A stretch of 64,000 nt of DNA, from positions 30,432 to 94,431 of the forward strand of contig CABQNH010000003.1 in the NCBI GenBank assembly GCA_902465435.1. Direction: 5' to 3'. Both the position numbers and the translations under genes were made by a program. Below are positions 1 to 8,178 of this stretch, in pieces (the first letter of the stretch is position 1; every line of letters begins with the position of its first letter). The notes under the pieces are model-generated. The model saw nothing but the letters and a program-made list of their open reading frames with translations. It was not told the origin of the DNA and did no database searches. This DNA is from an uncultured Eubacteriales bacterium (lineage in GTDB: Bacteria > Bacillota > Clostridia > Oscillospirales > Oscillospiraceae).

Positions 1-156
1 GCGGTGCTGGAGGGCGTCATGACGCGAATTATGTACGAAATTCCGTCCGACCCGTCGATTACCGCCGTGCGCATTACGAAGAGCTGCGTTACCGAAGGAG
101 AGCAGCCGGTTCTTTCCCGCAGCGCAGAGCGCGGGAAGCTTTCCGGCGCATCATAA
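1..156 (+). CDS. clpX: ClpX, C-terminal fragment (5' end outside window)
   Basis: Reading frame 1 is open from the first base and ends with TAA at 154-156, giving 51 residues that match the C-terminus of ClpX, the AAA+ unfoldase that feeds substrates to ClpP (the segment MTRIMYEIPSDP is characteristic). The start lies upstream of the window. It sits directly ahead of lon, a common arrangement (clpX-lon-engB) in Firmicutes, so three protein-quality-control or ribosome-assembly genes are grouped. A terminator-like hairpin follows at 169-192. The identification rests on a short tail plus context. Confidence 0.8.
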   Translation, partial: AVLEGVMTRIMYEIPSDPSITAVRITKSCVTEGEQPVLSRSAERGKLSGAS

Positions 157-168
157 CACAAGCAACGG

Positions 169-192
169 AAGGGGAGCGTGCGCTCCCTTTTT
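169..192 (+). terminator. Terminator between clpX and lon
   Basis: The arm GGGAGCG (172-178) pairs with CGCTCCC (181-187). The stem extends through A-T and G-T pairs and is followed by a T-run (188-192). It lies between the clpX stop and the lon ribosome-binding site, so lon is probably transcribed largely on its own, or reached by read-through. Confidence 0.65.
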
Positions 193-229
193 CCGTAAAA
201 TTCTCCATACCTCGAAAGGAGGTTTTACC

Positions 230-2650
230 ATGGATGAATGTCTGATTATTGAGTCCCTTCCCGTGCTCGCCCTGCGCGGGCTGACGGTTTTCCCGCGTAT
301 GACGGTCCACTTTGACGTTGGTCGTGCAAAGTCTGTGAAGGCATTGGAGCAGGCAATGGCAAAGGATCAGCGCATTTTCCTCGTGACACAGATGGATGTC
401 CTCGTGGATGATCCGAAGGAAGAGGATTTGTTCCCTGTTGGTACGATCTGCCATGTGAAGCAGGTTCTGAAGATGCCGAACGATGCCATCCGTATCCTTG
501 TGGAAGGCGAGTGCCGCGGCAGTCTTGAAGCGCTTTCCAGCACGCAGCCGTTCCTTTTCGGCAGGATCATGCGTTTGGATGAGTCGTCCGATGGGGCGGC
601 GCAAACGCCGCGTCTGACCGCCCTGCTGCGGCAGGGGCGCACACTGTTTGAGGAATTCCTTGAGCTGACGCAAAAGCCGCTGCAGGAGCAGATGATGGAA
701 CTGATCGCCACGCAGAATGCCGGCTTTATGGCGGATATGATCGCTCAGCACGGTACGTTTGACTATCAGGATAAGCAGAAGATCCTTTCCACCATGAATC
801 CCGCAAGGCGCCTGGAGATAGCGGTAAAGTGCCTCGCGCGGGAATTGGAGGTTCTTCGTTACGAAGCGTCTCTGCAGGATAAGGTGCAGGAGAGTCTGGA
901 TAAGGATCAGCGAAATTACTATCTGCGCGAACAGATGAAGGTGATTCGTTCCGAACTGGGCGAGGGCGACGACGACGGTGAGCTGGATCATTACCGTGAG
1001 CGGATCCGGAAGCTTGGCGCGGGGCAGGAGGTCGAAGAGAAGCTGCTGCGGGAGGTTTCCCGCCTTGCCAAGCAGCCCTTTGGTTCAGCGGAAGCCTCAG
1101 TAATCCGCAATTATCTGGATGTGGCGCTGGAGCTTCCGTGGAATTATAAAACCAAGGAGACAGTATCTGTTGAGAAGGCGCGTAAGGTGCTGGATCAGGA
1201 TCATTTTGGACTGGAAAAGGTCAAGCAGCGCATATTGGAGGTGCTGGCGGTACGCCAGCTTGCTCCGGAGCTGCCGCCTCCGATTTTGTGCCTTGTGGGA
1301 CCTCCGGGCGTTGGTAAGACGTCCATTGCCATGAGCATTGCAAGCGCGCTGCACCGCAAGCTTGCGCGAATCTCCCTTGGCGGCGTGCATGATGAAGCGG
1401 AAATTCGCGGCCATCGCAAGACCTATATCGGCGCGATGCCGGGAAGAATCCTGACGGCCATTGGACAGGCCGGATCGAAGAATCCGCTGCTGCTGCTTGA
1501 CGAAATAGACAAGCTCGGTGCGGACTATCGCGGTGACCCGTCGTCGGCGCTACTTGAGGTGCTCGATGCGGAGCAGAACGCGAGCTTCCGGGATAATTTC
1601 CTGGAGCTGCCCTTTGACCTTTCCGACTGCATGTTTATTACGACGGCCAATATGACGGAAACCATTCCCCGCGCGCTATACGACCGAATGGAGGTTATCC
1701 CGCTTTCGTCTTATACGGATGAGGAGAAGCTTCAGATCGCAAGGATGCATTTGCTGCCGAAGCAGCTGAAAAAGCACGGCATGACAAAGACCATGCTGCG
1801 TGTGGATGACAATGCCATGCGGGAGCTGATCGCGGGCTATACGCGCGAATCCGGCGTGCGCAATTTGGAGCGCTGTCTCGGGACAATGTGCCGAAAGGCG
1901 GCGATTCAGTTCGTCTCCGAAAACCCGCCGAAGCGGCTGCATGTGACGACCTCAAATCTGGAGACGTTCCTTGGAACGAGAAAGTTCGTTCCGGAGAAGC
2001 TTCCGCCTGAGGATCCCGTGGGTCTTGTTACCGGCCTTGCCTGGACGCAGGTCGGCGGCGAAACGCTGGAGGTTGAGTGCAACGTCATGGACGGGAGCGG
2101 AAAGCTGGAGCTGACAGGCAATCTGGGGAATGTGATGAAGGAATCCGTGCAGGCGGCGATGAGCTATATCAGAAGCCGCAGTACGGCGCTGCATGTGCCG
2201 CAGGATTTCTATAAGACCAAGGACATTCATGTCCATTTCCCGGAGGGGGCGATTCCGAAGGATGGCCCGTCGGCGGGCATTGCCATCTGCACGGCAATGG
2301 TGTCTGCGCTGTCCGGCGCAACCGTGCGGCGGGAGATCGCTATGACCGGCGAGATTTCCATTCGGGGGCGCGTCCTTCCGATCGGCGGCCTGAAGGAGAA
2401 GACCATGGCGGCACTGCGGCACGGCATTAAGACCGTGATCATTCCGCAGGACAATGCCAAGGATCTGGAGGAGATCGACCAGACGGTGCGGCACTGTCTC
2501 AACTTTATTACGGTGGAGCATATGGATGCCGTTTTGACGGCGGCGCTGGACTTCTCCATCTGCAAGAAGGCAGAGCAACCGGCTAAGCCGCAGAATCTTC
2601 CGGTTATGGAGCAAAAACAGAAAGAGAGAACGCCGCAGATTCGGCAGTGA
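230..2650 (+). CDS. lon: ATP-dependent protease La (Lon)
   Basis: This is a cytoplasmic AAA+ serine protease of 806 residues, the usual length for LonA, that degrades misfolded and regulatory proteins. Its order is an N-terminal substrate-binding LON domain (about 1-200), a coiled middle region, an ATPase with Walker A GPPGVGKT at 357-364, and a C-terminal protease domain. The catalytic dyad is visible as Ser681 in KDGPSAG and Lys722 in GGLKEK. The ATG at 230 is preceded by AAAGGAGG at 215-222. The C-terminal tail after about residue 780 is charged and Gln-rich. engB follows after 9 bases, so the two are probably cotranscribed. Confidence 0.97.
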   Translation: MDECLIIESLPVLALRGLTVFPRMTVHFDVGRAKSVKALEQAMAKDQRIFLVTQMDVLVDDPKEEDLFPVGTICHVKQVLKMPNDAIRILVEGECRGSLEALSSTQPFLFGRIMRLDESSDGAAQTPRLTALLRQGRTLFEEFLELTQKPLQEQMMELIATQNAGFMADMIAQHGTFDYQDKQKILSTMNPARRLEIAVKCLARELEVLRYEASLQDKVQESLDKDQRNYYLREQMKVIRSELGEGDDDGELDHYRERIRKLGAGQEVEEKLLREVSRLAKQPFGSAEASVIRNYLDVALELPWNYKTKETVSVEKARKVLDQDHFGLEKVKQRILEVLAVRQLAPELPPPILCLVGPPGVGKTSIAMSIASALHRKLARISLGGVHDEAEIRGHRKTYIGAMPGRILTAIGQAGSKNPLLLLDEIDKLGADYRGDPSSALLEVLDAEQNASFRDNFLELPFDLSDCMFITTANMTETIPRALYDRMEVIPLSSYTDEEKLQIARMHLLPKQLKKHGMTKTMLRVDDNAMRELIAGYTRESGVRNLERCLGTMCRKAAIQFVSENPPKRLHVTTSNLETFLGTRKFVPEKLPPEDPVGLVTGLAWTQVGGETLEVECNVMDGSGKLELTGNLGNVMKESVQAAMSYIRSRSTALHVPQDFYKTKDIHVHFPEGAIPKDGPSAGIAICTAMVSALSGATVRREIAMTGEISIRGRVLPIGGLKEKTMAALRHGIKTVIIPQDNAKDLEEIDQTVRHCLNFITVEHMDAVLTAALDFSICKKAEQPAKPQNLPVMEQKQKERTPQIRQ

Positions 2651-2659
2651 GGGAAAGCT

Positions 2660-3247
2660 ATGAATGTTCAAAGAGTCGCGTTTGTCACGTCTGCAACGAC
2701 AAAGGCTGCGTTCCCGCAGGATCGCCTGCCCCAGATCGCCTTTGCAGGAAAGTCGAACGTCGGAAAATCCTCGGTCATCAATCGTCTGCTGCAGCGCAAA
2801 AACTTTGCGCGCGTCGGCGAGGTGCCGGGGAAGACCGTGCATATCAATTTCTTCCGGGTGGATGACAAGGCTTATTTTGTCGATCTCCCGGGTTACGGCT
2901 ATGCCAAGGTGCCAAAGTCCGAAAAGGAGCGCTGGGCGAAGCTGATCGAGACGTACTTCGCGTCTGAGGATACGATCGATTACGGTGTAATGATCGTGGA
3001 CAGCCGCCATGCGCCGACAGAGCTGGACTGCGTTATGGCAAACTGGTTTTTGCAGTACGGGAAGCCCTTTGCGGTTGTTGCAAATAAGCTGGATAAGCTG
3101 AAAAAGAGCGAGATTGAGCCGAATTTGCTGCGGATCCGGCAGACGCTGCAGCTTCCGGACGCGGTGACGGTGATCCCGTTTTCCGCCGAGAAGGGAACCG
3201 GCCGCGAGGAGCTTATGCGGGAAATACTGCATTATACGAAATCATAA
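2660..3247 (+). CDS. engB: Ribosome biogenesis GTPase EngB/YsxC
   Basis: This is a 195-residue P-loop GTPase of the YihA/YsxC family, which acts in late assembly of the large ribosomal subunit. Visible motifs are G1 GKSNVGKSS (30-38), a conserved T in switch I near residue 59, G3 DLPG (75-78), G4 NKLD (142-145) and G5 SAEKG (175-179). The length is normal. It starts 9 bases after the lon stop, with a GAGGG-type ribosome-binding site overlapping the lon end, which supports a lon-engB transcript. A strong hairpin terminator lies at 3510-3556 downstream. Confidence 0.96.
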   Translation: MNVQRVAFVTSATTKAAFPQDRLPQIAFAGKSNVGKSSVINRLLQRKNFARVGEVPGKTVHINFFRVDDKAYFVDLPGYGYAKVPKSEKERWAKLIETYFASEDTIDYGVMIVDSRHAPTELDCVMANWFLQYGKPFAVVANKLDKLKKSEIEPNLLRIRQTLQLPDAVTVIPFSAEKGTGREELMREILHYTKS

Positions 3248-3509
3248 GGCAGTCGCCCATGCGGCACGTTTTTGTTCGCAATGTGCAAGTGGGATCCGTT
3301 CCGAATGGCGGCTTATCGCGCAAGCAAAGGTGCCGTAAGCAAATTGCTGCACCACAATGGAGAATGTCTGCCCTGCTGTGCACGGGACAGGATATCCTCA
3401 AGGAGATACTTCCGCGTGGTCGCGGCAATGCATACGGGAACTTGTGCCGTGGCGGACAACCCAAGGCGAATCTCACGTGGCCGGGGCAATAAAGAAGAAT
3501 TAGCAAGAA

Positions 3510-3556
3510 AATCACCGGGAAGCGTCTGCAGCAGACGCTTTTCGGTGATTCTTTGT
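3510..3556 (+). terminator. Strong terminator downstream of lon-engB
   Basis: A 20-bp stem pairs 3510-3529 with 3531-3550, with only G-T wobbles as imperfections and a tight loop. CTTTG follows. It ends the lon-engB transcript although it sits 260 bases past the engB stop. Confidence 0.75.
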
Positions 3557-3613
3557 CTCGTATGGATTGTGATAGCGCCTGCAAAACTGCAACGCGAGCA
3601 CGGGAGATTCTGC

Positions 3614-3642
3614 TTGCGCAACGACTGATTTCGTGCTATACT
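3614..3642 (+). promoter_or_regulatory. Sigma-A-type promoter for the M50/scpA region
   Basis: TTGCGC (3614-3619), a 17-base spacer and TATACT (3637-3642) lie 24 bases upstream of the ATG at 3666, giving a short leader with the ribosome-binding site AGGGGAGA. Confidence 0.65.
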
Positions 3643-3665
3643 GGATAAAATAAGGGGAGAATTGC

Positions 3666-4361
3666 ATGAACGGAATCATTGCCTGGCTGCATCAGCTGGA
3701 TTTGAATAAATTGCTTGAACCGCTGGTCATTGTGCTTGCGGCGATTCTGTGCGTCTCTATTCATGAGACGTGCCATGGTCTTGCTGCACTTTGGTTGGGC
3801 GACCGGACGGCAAAAAACGACGGGCGGCTGTCCTTAAATCCGCTGCGCCACATTGACCCGATCGGTCTTATATTGATGGTCGTTGCACATTTCGGCTGGG
3901 CAAAGCCGGTCATGATCGATCCTCGTAATTTCAAGCATCCCAAGCGGGATATGGCGATCACTGCGGCGGCGGGACCGATTTCCAATCTGCTTTTGGCACT
4001 CGTGGCGCTGTTTTTTGCAAGTCTTCTTTTCCCGGTTGTCCTTGCACACCCCGACAGCATCCTGCTATACTGGCTTTATATGCTGTTTCTTTATATCGCA
4101 TCTTTGAGTGTCGGTATGTGCGTGTTCAACATTATCCCCATTTCGCCGCTCGACGGCTCCAAGGTACTTTTCAGCATTTTGCCGGAACGCGTTTACTGGA
4201 AAATCATGCGCTTTGAGCGCTATGGAATGCTTGCCCTGCTTGCAATCGTTTTGAGCGGCGTTCTGGACAAGCCCTTATATTTTTTGAACAATCACCTTTA
4301 CAGCGCGCTGGCGAGGCTGGTTTGGCCGGCTGCCGAGTGGATTGCCCGGCTGTATAGTTAG
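3666..4361 (+). CDS. Site-2-protease family (M50) membrane metalloprotease
   Basis: This 231-residue polytopic membrane protein carries the zinc motif HETCH (His33, Glu34, His37) in its first hydrophobic segment and the third-ligand motif PLDG (161-164, Asp163) preceded by N155 and P158. That pattern is diagnostic for M50 intramembrane metalloproteases. There are about five hydrophobic segments and no PDZ or CBS domain, placing it with the compact YwhC-like group rather than RseP or SpoIVFB. Its substrate cannot be inferred. It is 8 bases upstream of scpA, a conserved Clostridia arrangement, and is driven by the promoter at 3614-3642. Confidence 0.9.
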   Translation: MNGIIAWLHQLDLNKLLEPLVIVLAAILCVSIHETCHGLAALWLGDRTAKNDGRLSLNPLRHIDPIGLILMVVAHFGWAKPVMIDPRNFKHPKRDMAITAAAGPISNLLLALVALFFASLLFPVVLAHPDSILLYWLYMLFLYIASLSVGMCVFNIIPISPLDGSKVLFSILPERVYWKIMRFERYGMLALLAIVLSGVLDKPLYFLNNHLYSALARLVWPAAEWIARLYS

Positions 4362-4369
4362 GAGTAGCC

Positions 4370-5170
4370 ATGGAAGAGCCGCAATATCATCTTGCGGGCA
4401 TCTTGAAATCCAAGCAGAATTTAAGCGAGGACTTTGACGGCCCGCTGGACGTTATTTTATTATTGCTTTCGAAAAATAAAATTGAAATTCAGGACATTCG
4501 CATTTCCTCCATTTTGGAGCAATATCTTGCGTATTTGGATGAGATGAAGCGAATGGACATGGAAATTGCAAGCGAGTTTATTGCAATGGCCTCCTACTTA
4601 ATGGTCATCAAAACGAAGATGCTCCTTTCCGCCGCCGAGCAGGAAGAGGCGCAGTCCGAAATGGAACTGCTGATTCAGTCGCTGGCGGAGCGCCAGCGCA
4701 AGGAGGCCTTCGGGCAAATCAAAACGGCTATGCAGTTTTTAGAAGGGCGCAATGAGATCGGATGCAGCCTGTTTACCAAGCAGCCGGAGCCATACGAGGT
4801 GGACAAAACCTACCGGTATGTCCACGAAAAGCAGGACTTGGTTGCTGCGCTGCAGGCAATTGCGGATCGGACGGAGCGTCAGCTCCCGCCGCCGGTTGCC
4901 AGCTTTGAGGGTATTGTCGGCGCAGAGCCGTACCCGGTCGCAAGAAAAGCGGCGGAGCTGTTAAAGCGTCTTGCAGCGCTCGGCGCGGCAAAGTTCCGAC
5001 GCTTGTTTCGCGGCAGCCGCAGCCGCAGCGAGATCGTCGCGACATTTCTTGCGGTACTGGAGCTGTGTAAGCTTCGCAATGTGGTGATCGACGACGGAGA
5101 GACAGAACCGACGGTGCGCTTTCTGGCGATGACACCGGAGGAACAGGAGGCGGCAAATGGAACGAACTGA
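4370..5170 (+). CDS. scpA: Segregation and condensation protein A
   Basis: This is a 266-residue kleisin subunit of the SMC-ScpA-ScpB condensin that organises and segregates the chromosome. The family signature FDGPLDVILLLLSK near residues 23-36 and the SMC-head-binding helix around EFIAMASYLMVIKTKML are visible. The C-terminal winged-helix part contains the REIVATF-like segment (SRSEIVATFLAVLELCK). The gene overlaps scpB by 14 bases, implying translational coupling of the two subunits. An ATG at 4370 with a GGAG ribosome-binding site supports the start. Confidence 0.95.
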   Translation: MEEPQYHLAGILKSKQNLSEDFDGPLDVILLLLSKNKIEIQDIRISSILEQYLAYLDEMKRMDMEIASEFIAMASYLMVIKTKMLLSAAEQEEAQSEMELLIQSLAERQRKEAFGQIKTAMQFLEGRNEIGCSLFTKQPEPYEVDKTYRYVHEKQDLVAALQAIADRTERQLPPPVASFEGIVGAEPYPVARKAAELLKRLAALGAAKFRRLFRGSRSRSEIVATFLAVLELCKLRNVVIDDGETEPTVRFLAMTPEEQEAANGTN

Positions 5171-5777
5171 ATTGATGTGTGCGATTGAGGCAATTCTGTT
5201 TGCGGCCGGAGATCCCGTGGAGTTATCCCGCATTGCCTTTGCAACGGAAGCCGACCCGCAGGAGGTGGAGCGGGCCGCGCAGGAGCTGATGGACAAGCTG
5301 CGCTTTGAACGTCGGGGCGTAAAGCTTGTACGGCTGGAAAACGCATATCAGATGTGCTCGAGCGGGGAAATGGCCGGTTATGTGACCAAGGCGCTGGAAA
5401 CACGAAAGCCGCCGCGCCTGTCTGCGTCACAGCTGGAGACACTGACGATTATTGCGTATTATCAGCCTGCGACAAAGGCTGCGGTAGAGAAGCTGCGCGG
5501 CGTGGACAGTTCGTACTCCGTCAACGCGCTGCTGACAAAAAAACTGATCGAGGAGTGCGGCCGGTTAAACGTGCCGGGAAGGCCGATCCTTTATCGCACA
5601 ACGCCGGACTTTTTGCGCACCTTCGGAATCTCTTCCTTAGCGGAGCTGCCGGAAATCGAGAAGATTTCCTTTTCCGGCGGCAGCCAGCTCAGCATGGAGC
5701 TTCCGGAGGAGCCTGCGCAGGAAGGTCCACAGGCTGAGCAGGAAAGTGCGCAGGCTGCGCAGGAGCCGACGTCATGA
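5157..5777 (+). CDS. scpB: Segregation and condensation protein B
   Basis: This 206-residue partner of ScpA has tandem winged-helix domains. The conserved stretch LSASQLETLTIIAYYQP (near residues 84-100) and the second wing (RPILYRTTPDFLRTFG) are typical. The last 35 residues are Glu/Gln/Ala-rich (EEPAQEGPQAEQESAQAAQEP) and probably disordered. The start at 5157 lies inside the scpA end with GAACAGGAGG just upstream. It overlaps the next gene through ATGA. Confidence 0.95.
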   Translation: MERTELMCAIEAILFAAGDPVELSRIAFATEADPQEVERAAQELMDKLRFERRGVKLVRLENAYQMCSSGEMAGYVTKALETRKPPRLSASQLETLTIIAYYQPATKAAVEKLRGVDSSYSVNALLTKKLIEECGRLNVPGRPILYRTTPDFLRTFGISSLAELPEIEKISFSGGSQLSMELPEEPAQEGPQAEQESAQAAQEPTS

Positions 5778-6403
5778 TCGCGCTCTGCATCGTTCTGGGG
5801 CTGCTGCTTTTGCTGCTGCTCCTGCCGGTCGGCGTTTGCTTTCGCTATGATGAAAACGGCGCGGTACTGTCTGCCATAGCGGGGATCATAAAAATCAGGC
5901 TGTTTCCGCGCGCCAAGAAGGCGGCTAAGGTCACCAAAACCTCGGCACAAAAAAAAGCGCCGAAGGCAAAGAACTGGCACGAGACAAAGACGGCCGAGAC
6001 GCCAAAGACGTTGGGCGGCAAGCTGAAGGACTTTCTGCCTTTTATTCGGCTGGCTGCCTCCATGGCGGGGGATTTTCGGCGCAGACTGGTCATGCGGTGC
6101 TGCAAAATTCGTGTGACCGTCGGCGGGAAGGACCCGGCTGACACCGCTGTCGCCTATGGCGCGGCATGGGCGGCCGTTGGTACGGCGACACCGATTCTGC
6201 AAAGTGCGTTTCGCGTTAAGAAGCAGGATGTTGCCGTAGACTGCGATTTTGCAGCGGAGGGAACGACGGTAACGGCAGAGCTTCGGGTTACCATCCGTGT
6301 GGGGCAGTCGCTCCGACTGCTGCTCCGCTATGGTGTGCGCTTTTGGAAGCAATGGCGTATTTATAAAAAGGGAGGAAACGAAAATGAATCATCCGGTCAG
6401 TGA
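5774..6403 (+). CDS. DUF2953 protein, YtfI-like
   Basis: This 209-residue protein has one N-terminal transmembrane segment (about 1-20), a Lys-rich cytoplasm-side stretch (about 52-85) and a conserved C-terminal region. DUF2953 proteins sit next to ytfJ in Bacillus (ytfI-ytfJ), the same order as here, and the family is linked to sporulation only through that context. Biochemical function is unknown. The start overlaps the scpB stop (ATGA) and the 3' end overlaps ytfJ by 20 bases. Confidence 0.75.
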   Translation: MIALCIVLGLLLLLLLLPVGVCFRYDENGAVLSAIAGIIKIRLFPRAKKAAKVTKTSAQKKAPKAKNWHETKTAETPKTLGGKLKDFLPFIRLAASMAGDFRRRLVMRCCKIRVTVGGKDPADTAVAYGAAWAAVGTATPILQSAFRVKKQDVAVDCDFAAEGTTVTAELRVTIRVGQSLRLLLRYGVRFWKQWRIYKKGGNENESSGQ

Positions 6404-6785
6404 TATGCTGGACAATGCGATGGGGAAGATCCGGGAGCTGGTGGACGCCAATACGGTGGTCGGCGAGGCAATCCATACCCCTGAGGGCGTGACGATTATC
6501 CCGATTTCTAAAATCAGCATCGCGTTTGCAGGAGGCGGCTCCGATTTTGCCGCACAGAAGACGCGGGCGGAGCAGGGCTATCCTTATGGCGGCGGCAGCG
6601 GCTGCGGCGTGAAGGTACATCCGGTTGCATTTTTGGTCATTCGCGGCGAAAACGTTCGTCTCCTGCCGATCGGCGAACCGGCGGCAACGGCGGCTGACCG
6701 GGTCATCGATATGCTGCCGGAGCTGGTGGACAAGGTTTCTGCATTCCTGGAGGAGCGGAAGGGAAAGAAAACTTCCGAAATTTAA
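6384..6785 (+). CDS. ytfJ: GerW family sporulation protein (YtfJ)
   Basis: This 133-residue protein has the signature of the YtfJ/GerW family: TPEGVTIIPISKISIAFAGG followed by a Gly-rich GGGSGCGVKV segment and a hydrophobic strand with the VIRGENVRLLPI motif. In Bacillus the protein is forespore-made and needed for normal germination. The ATG at 6384 is chosen over an upstream frame start at 6297 because AAAAGGGAGG lies at 6366-6375 and the upstream part has no family similarity. It follows DUF2953, as in other spore formers. Confidence 0.88.
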   Translation: MNHPVSDMLDNAMGKIRELVDANTVVGEAIHTPEGVTIIPISKISIAFAGGGSDFAAQKTRAEQGYPYGGGSGCGVKVHPVAFLVIRGENVRLLPIGEPAATAADRVIDMLPELVDKVSAFLEERKGKKTSEI

Positions 6786-6797
6786 CGCAAATATTGT

Positions 6798-6825
6798 CCC
6801 TGCGTATGCCAAAAACTACGCAGGG
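6798..6825 (+). promoter_or_regulatory. Hairpin covering the ribosome-binding site of the carboxypeptidase gene
   Basis: CCCTGCGTA (6798-6806) pairs perfectly with TACGCAGGG (6817-6825) around a 10-base loop. No T-run follows, so it is a poor terminator. The 3' arm contains the CAGGG that serves as ribosome-binding site for the ATG at 6834 and a possible GTG start at 6825, so folding could throttle translation. Confidence 0.5.
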
Positions 6826-6833
6826 TGATAAAA

Positions 6834-7910
6834 ATGATACAAAAGCAGCTTGCGGCGGCGATGCTCAGCGTGGCCGTCGCGCTTTGCGCCGCATCGAATG
6901 CGGCCGCTGCGCCGGAAACATCAGCGCCGTGCGTTTCTGCCCGACATGCGATCCTGATCGATGCGACGACCGGAGAGACGCTCTACGAGAAGGCTGCGGA
7001 TGAGGAAGCGCTGATCGCAAGCACGACCAAGATCATGACGGGACTGCTGATCTGCGAGGTCTGCGATCTGTCGCAGGAGTTTCGTGTGCCGAAGGAGGCA
7101 GTCGGGATCGAAGGCTCGTCCATGTACCTGAAGGAGGGGGAGGTTCTGCACGTGCAGGATCTTCTTTACGGCATGATGCTGCAGTCCGGAAATGACGCGG
7201 CAGTTGCGCTGGCGATTGCCTGCGACGGGTCGGTAGAACGCTTTGTGGAGCGGATGAACGCCCGCGCGCGAGAGCTTGGATTAAAGGGCACACAGTATGC
7301 CAATCCGAATGGGCTGGATCATGCGGAGAATCATTCGACTGCGCGCGATTTGGCGGCGCTGACACGCTGCGCGCTGCAGAACGAGGCGTTTTATCGCACG
7401 GTCAGCACCAAGACCGTTCACATTGGGAATCGGGTGATTTCCAACCACAATAAGCTCCTGTGGCGTTATCCGGGAGCGATCGGCGTAAAGACCGGATTCA
7501 CAAAAGCAGCAGGAAGAATCTTAGTCGGCGCAGCCGAGCGAAACGGAAGACGTTTGATTTCCGTCACAATTTATGCGCCGAATGATTGGTCGGACCATGT
7601 CAAGCTGTTTGATTACGGCTTTTCCGGTTTGGAGGAGCGGCAGCTCGTTCAGGCCGGTGCGGTTGTGGCGGAGGTGGAGATTCTGTCCGGTGAGAAAAAA
7701 ACGGCGCCGCTCGTGGCGCAGACGGACGTGCGGTTTTACCTTCGTCCGCAGGAGACGATTCGGCTGAAGCTGCTGCGGCCGGCCTTTGCCTATGCGCCGG
7801 TTGCCTGCGGCCAATATGCCGGAGAAGCTGCGTTGATGCTTGGCGATACACAGATTGCCAGGGTTTCCCTTTCTTGGGGACAGAGCGTGGCCCAAAGCGG
7901 CAAAAAGTAG
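6834..7910 (+). CDS. dacF: D-alanyl-D-alanine carboxypeptidase (DacF/PBP5 type)
   Basis: This 358-residue secreted penicillin-binding protein trims the terminal D-Ala from peptidoglycan stem peptides. A signal peptide (about 1-26, ending ...NAAAA) precedes the S11 peptidase domain with STTK (Ser63, Lys66), SGN (118-120) and KTG (219-221), followed by the small C-terminal beta domain. Clostridial spore formers use DacF in spore cortex or septal wall work, and its position after ytfJ fits that, though a vegetative PBP5 role is equally possible. A GTG at 6825 is an alternative start three codons upstream. Confidence 0.92.
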   Translation: MIQKQLAAAMLSVAVALCAASNAAAAPETSAPCVSARHAILIDATTGETLYEKAADEEALIASTTKIMTGLLICEVCDLSQEFRVPKEAVGIEGSSMYLKEGEVLHVQDLLYGMMLQSGNDAAVALAIACDGSVERFVERMNARARELGLKGTQYANPNGLDHAENHSTARDLAALTRCALQNEAFYRTVSTKTVHIGNRVISNHNKLLWRYPGAIGVKTGFTKAAGRILVGAAERNGRRLISVTIYAPNDWSDHVKLFDYGFSGLEERQLVQAGAVVAEVEILSGEKKTAPLVAQTDVRFYLRPQETIRLKLLRPAFAYAPVACGQYAGEAALMLGDTQIARVSLSWGQSVAQSGKK

Positions 7911-8178
7911 CGGCGCAGGGGGCGAAACCACGGGCAATGCGTGGCTGCTTTGCCGCGGTGCGCTAGGGAACCGTTTTTGACACGCTGACAGAACTTAACA
8001 AAGTTCAAAACGGTGATAATACAAAGGATCGCATTCCGGCTTTGACAGAATTTGTTTCAATTTCACCGGAAAGAGAATGGCTGCGCTTCTAAGAAAATGG
8101 CCGAGAATCGTTTCTGGATTTGACAGCTGCTGACTTGATGGACAGGCCAAGGCGGTATGCCGCCGGGGGAGCTGAGAT

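Larger units (their letters stand above)
3248..3665 (+). other. Intergenic stretch without a convincing gene
   Basis: This is 418 bases between engB and the M50 protease gene. Short overlapping open frames occur (for example 3259-3492, 77 codons), but none has a ribosome-binding site or a recognisable domain, so they are not called. What can be supported is a 20-bp terminator hairpin at 3510-3556 and a promoter at 3614-3642. The remaining 3248-3509 is unexplained and resembles other GC-rich unassigned spacers in this window. Confidence 0.5.

Noticed and set aside
3259..3492. 77-codon open frame between engB and the M50 gene
   Set aside because: No ribosome-binding site, no domain, overlapping alternative frames of equal quality; treated as unassigned intergenic sequence.
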